Positions 1-5,939 of a stretch of 6,298 nucleotides of DNA are shown piece by piece. The position numbers and the translations under genes are program-made. Origin of the DNA: NaphS2 sp964588535 (GTDB taxonomy: Bacteria; Desulfobacterota; DSM-4660; Desulfatiglandales; Desulfatiglandaceae); contig CAZPQA010000157.1 of assembly GCA_964588535.1 (NCBI GenBank), positions 1 to 6,298 on the forward strand. The letters are read 5' to 3'. How positions within the stretch are numbered: position 1 is the stretch's first letter; every line of letters begins with the position of its first letter. Below the pieces are notes generated by a model. It made no database searches and was not told the origin of the DNA. It was given only the letters and a program-made list of their open reading frames with translations.

Positions 1-1451
1 TTAACCCGAAATTCGCTGAAATGTTCGGCTACAGTGTTGATGAATGCCTGAACAAAATGCATTTTACACAACTTGTGCATCCAGAGGATTTGGCGACGGT
101 TAAAAAGCAGGTGGATAGACGGTTAACCGGAGAAACCAAAACTGTTCGATATTCTTTCAGAGGAATCAAGAAAAATGGGGAGACAATCCATGTTGAAATT
201 TTCGGCGCTTCTATGCTTTTAAAAGGCAAGACTGCCGCCACAGGAACTATGCTGGATATCACCGACCGTATCCAGGCAGAGGAAGAAAGAGAACAACTTC
301 AAGACAAACTCCACCGTGCCCAGAAAATGGAAGCCATGGGGCTTATGGCAGGAGGTATTGCCCATGACCTGAATAACATCCTATCAGGGATCGTAAGCTA
401 TCCTGAACTGCTCCTGATGGATCTCCCCGAAGACAGCCCGCTCAAAAAGCCCATAAAGACAATACAGGAATCAGGGATGCGAGCCGCCGATGTTGTGGAA
501 GACCTGCTGACCATAGCCAGGGGGGTGGCAACCGGTAAAGAAGTCCTGAACCTCAATACCGTGGTCAAAGAATATCTGGATTCTGCCGAACATCAAAAGC
601 TCGAAAAAACCCATCCTTTGAGTGCTTTCAAAACTGAGCTTGACTCCGAATTGTTGAATATCACTTGTTCAGCTTCTCACGTTAAGAAGGTCCTGATGAA
701 TCTGATTGTAAACGCATCAGAGGCCATTGAGGGCAGGGGAACGGTCACTGTATCAACCGTTAACCGGTATCTGGATGAACCCCTTAAGGGATATGAAGAT
801 GTGCGCAGAGATGAATATGTCGTGCTGAGTGTTTCAGATGATGGTTCCGGGATATCTCCTCAAGAACTCGATAGGATCTTTGAACCCTTTTACACCAAGA
901 AAGTGATGGGAAGAAGTGGTACAGGTTTGGGTCTGGCGGTTGTGTGGAACAGTATGCAAGATCATGACGGATACATAAACGTCAAAAGCAGTGAGAAAGG
1001 AACGGTCTTCGAACTCTATTTCCCGACGACCAGGGAGCAGGTGGCCGACGAGAGGGAACAGGGTCTTTTGGAAAATTATCTCGGACACGGAGCGAAGATC
1101 CTGGTGGTTGATGATGAAGAGCGGCAAAGGGTGATCGCATGTGAGATACTGACCAAGCTGGGCTACATGGCTGTAGCGGTTTCAAGTGGTGAAGAGGCCA
1201 TCGAATACATGAAGGAGAACGCCGTAGACCTGATTGTCCTTGACATGGTCATGCCCAAAGGGATCAACGGGCGTGAGACTTACCAGCAGATCATAAAGAT
1301 TCGTCCCGGCCAGAAGGCGGTCATCGCAAGTGGGTATGCCAAGACAAAAGAGGTGGAGATGGCTCAAGAATTGGGAGCAGGCAAATACATAAAAAAGCCT
1401 TACACACTGGAAAAGATAGGGGTTGCTGTTAAGAAAGAATTGCAAAAATAG
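1..1451 (+). CDS. Hybrid sensor histidine kinase (PAS-HisKA-HATPase-REC), 5' end outside window
   Basis: Signal-transduction kinase that autophosphorylates on His and can pass phosphate to its own receiver domain. The open frame runs in from the left edge (first full codon at position 3, reading NPKFAEMFGYS, a typical PAS start), so the Met at 21 is internal and upstream sensor or membrane parts are unseen. Numbering from that Met: PAS/PAC about 1-90; short coiled linker 85-104; dimerisation/phosphoacceptor H-box with H115 in AHDLNN; ATPase domain with N-box N231 (LIVNASEA), G1 box DDGSG 273-277 and G2 box GTGLGL 300-305; C-terminal receiver 358-476 with acidic pair D364/D365, phosphoacceptor D408 (LIVLDMVMP), S437 and K459 (IKKP). 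All catalytic residues seen are intact. No transmembrane segment lies in the visible part. No separate response regulator or output gene is adjacent, so the signal and target are unknown. The H-box and linker style resembles Desulfobacterales kinases, by recall rather than by search. Confidence 0.95.
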   Translation, partial: NPKFAEMFGYSVDECLNKMHFTQLVHPEDLATVKKQVDRRLTGETKTVRYSFRGIKKNGETIHVEIFGASMLLKGKTAATGTMLDITDRIQAEEEREQLQDKLHRAQKMEAMGLMAGGIAHDLNNILSGIVSYPELLLMDLPEDSPLKKPIKTIQESGMRAADVVEDLLTIARGVATGKEVLNLNTVVKEYLDSAEHQKLEKTHPLSAFKTELDSELLNITCSASHVKKVLMNLIVNASEAIEGRGTVTVSTVNRYLDEPLKGYEDVRRDEYVVLSVSDDGSGISPQELDRIFEPFYTKKVMGRSGTGLGLAVVWNSMQDHDGYINVKSSEKGTVFELYFPTTREQVADEREQGLLENYLGHGAKILVVDDEERQRVIACEILTKLGYMAVAVSSGEEAIEYMKENAVDLIVLDMVMPKGINGRETYQQIIKIRPGQKAVIASGYAKTKEVEMAQELGAGKYIKKPYTLEKIGVAVKKELQK

Positions 1452-1498
1452 GCAGGTTTTTAACCCTCAGCTCGATGCGGCAATGCCTATCATCATAG

Positions 1499-1693
1499 TT
1501 GCGTCAAGTGATTTCCGGTCTACAGAAAGATACATCTGGTAGTCCTCATCCTATGGAGAGCAGCATAGCTGATCTGAAGATTCGGGTGTTTAAAATAGAG
1601 ACCCTGGTATTCATGATTTATAAACAAATACAGCAGTTGACTGCTTTTTCCGGAACAGGGAAACTGCTTGATAACGGAGGTGGATATGTTTAA
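1499..1693 (+). CDS. Doubtful small ORF, 64 aa from TTG (46 aa from ATG 1553)
   Basis: An in-frame stop (TAG 1496-1498) limits the ORF to a TTG start at 1499, a GTG at 1508 or the ATG at 1553. None has a recognisable Shine-Dalgarno sequence. From the ATG the product starts MESSIADLKIRVFKIETLVF, which could form one amphipathic or coiled-coil helix, and ends in a glycine-rich tail. The last 8 bases overlap the start of the lipoprotein gene at 1686, and the Gly-Gly-Gly codons of the tail carry that gene's ribosome binding site. A hairpin followed by five T lies inside the frame (1633-1649), which argues against it being a gene. I do not recognise the protein. It may be a conserved small hypothetical, a decayed remnant or chance. 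Confidence 0.25.
   Translation: MRQVISGLQKDTSGSPHPMESSIADLKIRVFKIETLVFMIYKQIQQLTAFSGTGKLLDNGGGYV
1633..1649 (+). terminator. Weak intrinsic-terminator-like hairpin
   Basis: GCAG (1633-1636) pairs with CTGC (1641-1644) around a TTGA loop, or as 5 bp with a two-base loop, and is followed directly by five T (1645-1649). The layout is that of a Rho-independent terminator for the kinase transcript, but the stem is short and would be weak. It sits 181 bases after the kinase stop. Confidence 0.3.
1676..1680 (+). promoter_or_regulatory. Ribosome binding site of small lipoprotein gene
   Basis: GGAGG lies 5 bases before the ATG at 1686. This near-consensus site is the main reason to accept the very short lipoprotein gene downstream. 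Confidence 0.75.
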
Positions 1694-1841
1694 ACTTTGT
1701 ATTTGTGTGGTAATTATGATTTTTCTATCTTTAGCGGGCTGTGGAGTTCGTTATAATTGGGTTCCCCAAAGCGATGAGCCTGGGCCGCCGAACGTGGATT
1801 ACGAAGGAACCGGGATCTCAGATCCTAACAGTAAATTGTAA
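1686..1841 (+). CDS. Small predicted lipoprotein, 51 aa
   Basis: The ATG at 1686 follows a GGAGG site at 5-base spacing and the frame ends in TAA at 1839-1841. The product begins MFKLCICVVIMIFLSLAGCG: one basic residue, a hydrophobic stretch and a lipobox LAGC, with the acylated Cys expected at residue 19. Residue +2 is Gly rather than Asp, so outer-membrane sorting is expected under the enterobacterial rule. The mature part is only about 33 residues, polar and rich in Pro, Gly and Asp (VRYNWVPQSDEPGPP and so on), with no domain I recognise. It resembles small entericidin-like or orphan lipoproteins only in size. It lies 87 bases upstream of another lipoprotein gene on the same strand, and the two are probably co-transcribed. 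The signal peptide and ribosome binding site make it a likely real gene; its function is unknown. Confidence 0.7.
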   Translation: MFKLCICVVIMIFLSLAGCGVRYNWVPQSDEPGPPNVDYEGTGISDPNSKL

Positions 1842-1928
1842 CTCCGACATAAAAAAGGTTATGAAACTCAGAAAATTAATGACACTGGGCTCAAGATTGG
1901 TAACATAAATTGCAGATGGAGAAGTGAT

Positions 1929-2357
1929 ATGATTAGGCTTATTTATTTCTGCCTGCTGATTATTCTGATATTTTCAGGATGCGCCGATGATAGCACTAAC
2001 GATTACTCTGACTATTCAAATGCGAAAAAAATGACAGTATCCTTTACATGGCCCAGCGATTATGGATTATGTTTTGATGCAAGAAATCCGGAAATAAGCG
2101 TTTCGGATATCCCGGAGGATACGAAATATTTCAGGGTAAATGTAATTGATATACAAAACAATAATCACAATCATGGTGGAGGGACCGTTCATAATCGAGG
2201 TACGGGAAAAATCGCATATGGGACTTTAGCTAACTACCAAGGACCTTGCCCTTCCAAATCCCCACAGGGATATGGCACTTATGAATTCACCGTTCTTGCG
2301 TATGATTCAAACGATGCGGTGGTTGGCATTGGAAGCCATTTTGAGGAATTCCCTTGA
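1929..2357 (+). CDS. Lipoprotein with PEBP-like (YbhB/YbcL-type) domain, 142 aa
   Basis: The ATG at 1929 follows GGAG at 1918-1921 (7-base spacing). The signal peptide MIRLIYFCLLIILIFSGC has a lipobox FSGC with Cys18; residue +2 is Ala, so the outer membrane is likely. After a polar linker rich in Asp, Ser and Tyr (19-34), the rest resembles a shortened phosphatidylethanolamine-binding-protein fold. Residues 53-74 (NPEISVSDIPEDTKYFRV...) match the family's 'sP.lsW.gvPegTksfal' strand, and 100-126 (LANYQGPCPSKSPQGYGTYEF...) match 'Y.GPCPp....H.Y.F.lyAlD'. The family's DPDAP and HW ligand-site motifs are absent. In their place is a Gly/His stretch, NNHNHGGGTVH (78-88). Bacterial PEBP proteins are usually about 150-200 aa, so this is a reduced form. 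Binding and function cannot be assigned. Its neighbour upstream is the 51-aa lipoprotein gene; downstream it converges on tolB. The existence of the gene is near certain; the family call is by pattern only. Confidence 0.8.
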   Translation: MIRLIYFCLLIILIFSGCADDSTNDYSDYSNAKKMTVSFTWPSDYGLCFDARNPEISVSDIPEDTKYFRVNVIDIQNNNHNHGGGTVHNRGTGKIAYGTLANYQGPCPSKSPQGYGTYEFTVLAYDSNDAVVGIGSHFEEFP

Positions 2358-2390
2358 TATGGGGTAGGGAAAGAGAAATAGAGTTTTGTC

Positions 2391-2407
2391 GGTCCTCTGG
2401 CGGAACC
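2391..2407. other. Small hairpin in the convergent tolB / lipoprotein gap
   Basis: GGTCC (2391-2395) pairs with GGAACC (2402-2407) with one bulged base and a six-base loop, just past the tolB stop. Neither strand has a good T-run, so it is at best a weak termination element for two converging transcripts. Confidence 0.2.
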
Positions 2408-2408
2408 A

Positions 2409-3725
2409 TCATTCCGGTCCCCAGGATGGAGAGGTCTGTTTCCCTTTTTGAAAGGTCACGCGCCTCTGGGTCCGGCCGTTGGCGTTCATGACGTAGATGT
2501 GGTATTGCCCGGTCCTGTTGGAGCTGAACGCGATATACCTCCCGTCCGGTGACCAGCAGGGATCTTCATTATTGCCTGCGCCGGTGGTGAGTCTTTTGGT
2601 CCGGCCGCTGTCGGGCTCCATGGTAAAGATATCAAAGTTTCCGCTGGTTTTCCCCACAAAGACGATCCGGTTCAACGAAGACCAGGCAGGGGACGTATTG
2701 TATTTGCCCTCATAGGTAAGTCGATCCACCCTTCCGCTGGAAATTTCCAGAAGATATATCTGCGGAGAGCCGGATCGGTTGGAAACGAAGGCAAGTCTGC
2801 TGCCGTCCGGTGAAAAAGCCGGCGACACGTCAATTCCCCAGTGTTTTACAAGCTGCTTCAGTATTTTCCCCTCAAGATTGATGGTGAAGATGTCAGGATT
2901 CCCGCCGTGGCTCATGGTCAATGCCAGCTCTTTGCCGTCAGGGGCCCAGCATGCGCCGATATTCAATCCCGACCGGCCTGACAAACGTTTGAAAGCACCG
3001 GTAACCAGGTTCCGGAGGTAAAGCATGGGGCCACTATTTTTCTTTCTGTAGGAGTTATAGACAATCTTTTTCCCGTCGGGGGACCATCTGGGCAGAAGGG
3101 CGATGCTCTTGTCCCGGGTCAACGGTCTGACATTGTGTCCGTCGTAATCGCAGGCATAGATTTCCCTTTGTCCTGTGGCGGTTCCAACAAAGGCCAGGCG
3201 GGTCAGAAAAATGCCTTCATGCCCGGTCAACCGTAAGATAATTTCATTTGAGAGCCGATGCATCAGATGGCGGTACTCGTCAAGTTTCCCCAATGCCCTC
3301 TTGCCCAGGATCTGGCGCCCCCGGAAAACATCAAAAAGCCTGATTTCAACTTCCAGGCGATCACCGACACAGACGTAGCCACCTCTCAAAAGGAGCTCGG
3401 CGCCGATGACGGACCAGTCTTTAAAATTAATATCCTTTCCCTTGAGGGGGCCGTCTTTTCCCTCCAGAAACGCAGCCTTGTCCAGGGGATTGAAATAACC
3501 GCTCAAATCGAGATCGTTGCTCACGACACCGGAAAGCTCGGTGGACAATGCCGGGCGTTTGTTGTCGTCGCCCAGGTTTTTGAAATCCGGGATGGCGATA
3601 TTGAATTTTGGTACGGAAGGGGAATTAACATCAATATAGATACGCGCGAACGTGACGCCTTCCAGATAAAAAAAGAGCAGGGCGCAGGCGAATAACCAGC
3701 CAAAAAGGAACCGTCTCCGTCTCAT
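2409..3725 (-). CDS. tolB: Tol-Pal system beta-propeller protein TolB
   Basis: Periplasmic TolB, which binds Pal or the TolA C-terminus and takes part in outer-membrane constriction at division. The start is set at ATG 3725, giving 438 aa, because GGAGG lies 7 bases upstream and MRRRRFLFGWLFACALLFFY is a classic Sec signal peptide (probable cleavage after VTFA, residue 27). A frame extension to 3809 would run into tolA and bury the signal peptide. Domains: N-terminal TolB domain about 28-170 (FNIAIPDFKN; LSGVVSNDLDLSGYFNPLD), then a WD40-like PD40 propeller about 175-438. SPDG-type blades are seen at 213-223 (RWSPDGKKIVY), 259-269 (CWAPDGKELAL), 303-313 (AFSPDGSRLAF) and 390-400 (CWSPDGRYIAF). 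The blade at 347-356 (AWSSLNRIVF) has lost PDG, and the last ends at SWGPE. Length is normal for the family. It is the last gene of the tolQRAB operon, 43 bases after tolA; no pal follows. Confidence 0.97.
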   Translation of the reverse strand: MRRRRFLFGWLFACALLFFYLEGVTFARIYIDVNSPSVPKFNIAIPDFKNLGDDNKRPALSTELSGVVSNDLDLSGYFNPLDKAAFLEGKDGPLKGKDINFKDWSVIGAELLLRGGYVCVGDRLEVEIRLFDVFRGRQILGKRALGKLDEYRHLMHRLSNEIILRLTGHEGIFLTRLAFVGTATGQREIYACDYDGHNVRPLTRDKSIALLPRWSPDGKKIVYNSYRKKNSGPMLYLRNLVTGAFKRLSGRSGLNIGACWAPDGKELALTMSHGGNPDIFTINLEGKILKQLVKHWGIDVSPAFSPDGSRLAFVSNRSGSPQIYLLEISSGRVDRLTYEGKYNTSPAWSSLNRIVFVGKTSGNFDIFTMEPDSGRTKRLTTGAGNNEDPCWSPDGRYIAFSSNRTGQYHIYVMNANGRTQRRVTFQKGKQTSPSWGPE

Positions 3726-3732
3726 TTGACAA

Positions 3733-3737
3733 CCTCC
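3733..3737 (-). promoter_or_regulatory. Ribosome binding site deciding the tolB start
   Basis: CCTCC on the plus strand reads GGAGG on the minus strand, 7 bases before ATG 3725. It lies in the 43-base tolA-tolB gap and supports this start over the upstream in-frame start inside tolA. Confidence 0.75.
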
Positions 3738-3768
3738 AACAACGATAATATTGCGTAGCCGTTCAACT

Positions 3769-4587
3769 TTATTCAAGTTCACTGAGGTTAAACCTGATTT
3801 CCATCTCATCCTGGCGCTTATTATACCCTTCCGGAAAGGGCGGGAGCGGATTTGATCGTTCCACCGCCTTTATGGCTGAGGCGTCAAAGATGGCATTGCG
3901 TGAACGGTCAATAAACCAGGATTTCAATATGGTCCCGTCGTGCCTGACCTTAACGACCACTATGGCCACAAGGTCTTTCCGTTTTGAGGGACTGGTCAGG
4001 GCAACCGGATACTGCCAATTGCTCTTAATTCGCTCTTCCACTTCCATCTGGTAAATGCGGATGGCAATCCCTTCCACGGGCGTGCCTCCCGAACCGGCTG
4101 TTTCTGACTTTTCGACACGATTCTGGATGTCGGAAATGGCCCGGTCCAGGTGTCGATCTTTCTTCTTGGTTTTGACATTCCTTTTGATCTTAGCCACAGC
4201 CTGGTCTATGAGTTTCGACGGGGATACTCTGGGTTTCTTGGTTTTCGGTGGCTTCTTGGGGACACTTTTCTTTCTTTCAACCGTCCTTTTTCCAATGACG
4301 ACGGGCTTTTCTTTTTTTGGCGGCGTGATGATCCTTTTGGCTGGGACCGCTTTTTTTGAACTGGGTACCGTTTTGCTGGCCGCTTTAGATTGAACGGCTT
4401 TTGCCGGTGTTTTCGGCTTGGCGGCGGGTAGACTGACCAGGTTCACTTCATAAACCGTGGGGCCGCTTATCTTTCGGGTGGATGCGGAATCGGGAACGAA
4501 CAGGAGCAGGGATAAGACGCATAAATGAAGAAGCAGGGATAAAAAAATGAACTGGCCCCACCTGAGTTCCCTTGATCGATCCGACAT
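3769..4587 (-). CDS. tolA: TolA / TonB-family energy-transducing envelope protein
   Basis: Inner-membrane-anchored protein that carries force from TolQR across the periplasm to TolB/Pal. From ATG 4587 it has 272 aa: short cytoplasmic tail MSDRSRELRW; one transmembrane helix about 11-31 with the S-x3-H-x6-L pattern (S17, H21, L28) known from the TonB/TolA SHLS motif; a long Lys/Pro/Ala-rich periplasmic spacer about 52-125; a charged helical stretch 126-165; and a TonB/TolA C-terminal domain about 172-272 (IYQMEVEERIKSNWQYP ... VVVKVRHDGTILKSWFIDRS ... FDASAIKAVERSNPLPPFPEG). An in-frame ATG at 4611 (8 codons longer, 5 bases after the tolR stop) is possible. I prefer 4587 for its CAGG site 8 bases upstream and compact N-terminus. 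Sequence alone cannot fully separate TolA from TonB; the place between tolR and tolB makes TolA the better name. Confidence 0.9.
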   Translation of the reverse strand: MSDRSRELRWGQFIFLSLLLHLCVLSLLLFVPDSASTRKISGPTVYEVNLVSLPAAKPKTPAKAVQSKAASKTVPSSKKAVPAKRIITPPKKEKPVVIGKRTVERKKSVPKKPPKTKKPRVSPSKLIDQAVAKIKRNVKTKKKDRHLDRAISDIQNRVEKSETAGSGGTPVEGIAIRIYQMEVEERIKSNWQYPVALTSPSKRKDLVAIVVVKVRHDGTILKSWFIDRSRNAIFDASAIKAVERSNPLPPFPEGYNKRQDEMEIRFNLSELE

Positions 4588-4616
4588 GGTCTTTACCTGT
4601 AACCCTTCCATCAAAA

Positions 4617-5027
4617 TCAGTCCACAGGTTCGGTAACCATTCCCAGCTTTTCAATTCCCGCCTTTTTTACGCTGGCAATGACATTAATGACAAACCCGTA
4701 GGGAATATCCTTGTCCGCACGCAGCAGCACCTCCTTATTCCGTCTGTTCTCAAAAATCTTCTTGATTTTTATTTCCAGGGATTCCAGGGGAATTTGATGG
4801 TTTTCCAGAAAAATCTGCTTTTCGCGGTTGACCGTCAGCATGAGGGGTTCATCAGACGTCTTAATGTTCTTGGATTCGGTTTTCGGAAGATTAACATCTA
4901 CGCCCTGTGTCATCATGGGGGCCGCGACCATGAAAATGATCAACAGAACCAGCATCACATCCACAAAGGGCGTGACATTGATTTCCGACATCAATTGTCT
5001 GTTATTACCACCGGAATTAAATGCCAT
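4617..5027 (-). CDS. tolR: TolR (ExbD/TolR family) proton-channel subunit
   Basis: Inner-membrane motor component that uses the proton gradient together with TolQ. The protein has 136 aa, usual for the family. The N-terminal cytoplasmic part leads into MSEINVTPFVDVMLVLLIIF, with the single transmembrane helix about 20-40. Asp23 within it is the conserved proton-carrying Asp and falls at the same number as in E. coli TolR. It is followed by APMMTQGVDVNLP and a periplasmic domain ending VVTEPVD-like (MVTEPVD), with the conserved LRADKDIPYGFVINVI stretch at about 101-116. The start at ATG 5027 is 4 bases after the tolQ stop. Its Shine-Dalgarno sequence lies inside the end of tolQ, so translation is probably coupled to tolQ. 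ExbD is the alternative name, but the operon indicates TolR. Confidence 0.96.
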   Translation of the reverse strand: MAFNSGGNNRQLMSEINVTPFVDVMLVLLIIFMVAAPMMTQGVDVNLPKTESKNIKTSDEPLMLTVNREKQIFLENHQIPLESLEIKIKKIFENRRNKEVLLRADKDIPYGFVINVIASVKKAGIEKLGMVTEPVD

Positions 5028-5031
5028 ATGA

Positions 5032-5832
5032 CTAAGCGTCCCTCCTGACGGATGGTTTCTTGAAAAACTGCCTGACCACCATGCTCAAAAAATCGGTGGC
5101 GAAAATATCCATTTCCGCGCGCAGACTTGTGATGCGCTGGGTGAAATAGTTAAAGGCCACCACGGCGGGTATGGCTGCCGCAAGGCCGGCGGCGGTGGCG
5201 ATAAGGGCTTCCGAGATACCGGGGGCCACCACGGCCAGATTCGCAGATCCTTTGAGGCCGATGCTGTGAAAGGATTCCATGATGCCCCAGACTGTTCCGA
5301 AGAGGCCGATGAAGGGGGCTGTGTTTCCGGTGGTGGCCAGAAAACCCAAAGCTTTTTCCAACCGCTTATTCTGATCAATCTCCGCTTTCCGGAGCGCCCT
5401 TTCCAGGTTGTCCATCAGGGTTTGCTGGCTCCGCAACGGATAGTCCGATTGGCCGGCAACCCCATTCTGCGATACAAAATCGGGATCGTTGCTCTGCATT
5501 TTTCTGAATCGGGTGAATTCGGCATAGCCGGCACGAAAAAGACGCGCCACCGGGCTGTATTTCAAAGACTGGCTCGACCGGTAAATTTTCTTGATGTCCC
5601 TCGACTCATAGAAAAGTTCCAGAAAGTCTTCGGTTTCATCTCTGGCTTTTCGGAGCAACCTGAATTTCAGAAAAATGATGGCCCATGTGCCGACTGAAAA
5701 CAGAAAAAGGATCAACATAACAAATTTGACCATGGCCCCCGCGTGCAGAATCATCTGAACAATATCGCCGTTTAAAACGCTGTCAAAACTGAAGCCTGCG
5801 GGGATGAGACCGGCTATGGGAATACTCGTCAT
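5032..5832 (-). CDS. tolQ: TolQ (MotA/TolQ/ExbB family) proton-channel protein
   Basis: Inner-membrane stator-like protein forming the proton channel with TolR. The start at ATG 5832 has GAGGAAA upstream (GAGG at 7-base spacing). The 266 aa are somewhat longer than E. coli TolQ (about 230). Transmembrane helices are at about 36-56 (VKFVMLILFLFSVGTWAIIF), 162-184 and 205-230. The family signature GNTAPFIGLFGTVWGIMESF (169-188) and APGISEALIATAAGLAAAIP (203-222) are both present. T180 and T213, 33 residues apart, match the functionally critical T145/T178 pair of E. coli TolQ. The cytoplasmic loop between helix 1 and helix 2 carries extra polar residues (about 110-140), which accounts for the added length. 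It is the first gene of tolQRAB; only 4 bases separate it from tolR. Confidence 0.96.
   Translation of the reverse strand: MTSIPIAGLIPAGFSFDSVLNGDIVQMILHAGAMVKFVMLILFLFSVGTWAIIFLKFRLLRKARDETEDFLELFYESRDIKKIYRSSQSLKYSPVARLFRAGYAEFTRFRKMQSNDPDFVSQNGVAGQSDYPLRSQQTLMDNLERALRKAEIDQNKRLEKALGFLATTGNTAPFIGLFGTVWGIMESFHSIGLKGSANLAVVAPGISEALIATAAGLAAAIPAVVAFNYFTQRITSLRAEMDIFATDFLSMVVRQFFKKPSVRRDA
5041..5046 (-). promoter_or_regulatory. AGGAGG inside the tolQ end, likely tolR ribosome binding site
   Basis: On the minus strand AGGAGG forms the two Arg codons of the TolQ C-terminus (SVRRDA-stop) and sits 13 bases before the tolR ATG at 5027. The spacing is longer than optimal, but no other candidate is visible. 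The arrangement implies coupling of tolR translation to tolQ. Confidence 0.5.
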
Positions 5833-5858
5833 TGGCTTTCCTCATGATTCAATAATTA

Positions 5859-5883
5859 GGGGCGATGCACTTAAGGCTGCCCC
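5859..5883 (-). other. Dyad in the tolQ leader
   Basis: GGGGC (5859-5863) is complementary to GCCCC (5879-5883) across a 15-base loop. It lies 27 bases upstream of the tolQ start, just before its ribosome binding site. On the minus strand it is followed by TAATTATT rather than a T-run, so it could be a weak mobB terminator or a leader structure of the tol mRNA. Confidence 0.3.
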
Positions 5884-5903
5884 GGAGTTCAACATGCTCT
5901 ACT

Positions 5904-5930
5904 TTTATAGTGCTTGCGGCAAGGTTTCAA
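5904..5930 (-). promoter_or_regulatory. Candidate sigma-70 promoter for the tol operon
   Basis: On the minus strand TTGAAA (plus 5925-5930, -35-like) is followed after 15 bases by TATAAA (plus 5904-5909), or after 17 bases by TAAAAG. Each of TTGAAA and TATAAA matches consensus at 5 of 6 bases, but the spacing is poor in the first reading. It would give a leader of about 65 bases to the tolQ start. It lies in the only sizeable gap upstream of tolQ (5833-5939). Confidence 0.35.
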
Positions 5931-5939
5931 GAAGAAACT

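Larger units (their letters stand above)
1452..1685. other. Low-coding stretch between kinase and small lipoprotein
   Basis: This 234-base gap holds the doubtful small ORF, a 7-bp inverted repeat that starts in the kinase stop codon (1448-1454 with 1484-1490), and a terminator-like hairpin near 1633-1649. I found no convincing sigma-70 promoter for the lipoprotein genes. TTGACT at 1637-1642 resembles a -35 box but has no good -10 at normal spacing. Confidence 0.4.

Noticed and set aside
1861..1908. 15-codon ORF (ATG at 1861) between the two lipoprotein genes
   Set aside because: It has no ribosome binding site, is very short and has no distinctive sequence.
3258..3695. Plus-strand ORF of 145 codons opposite tolB
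   Set aside because: It is antisense to a clearly conserved gene, has no ribosome binding site and no recognisable domain.
3726..3809. Longer TolB start at 3809
   Set aside because: It would overlap the tolA end and place 28 residues before a textbook signal peptide; the GGAGG before ATG 3725 fits better.
3769..4587. Separate TonB-ExbBD iron-uptake system
   Set aside because: The individual proteins could be called ExbB, ExbD and TonB, but the operon ends in tolB, which is specific to the Tol system.
4572..5048. Plus-strand ORF of 158 codons opposite tolR
   Set aside because: It mirrors the whole conserved tolR frame and shows no family features, so it is a shadow of the real gene.
5266..5697. 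Plus-strand ORF of 143 codons opposite tolQ
   Set aside because: It is antisense to the conserved TolQ core and has no independent coding evidence.
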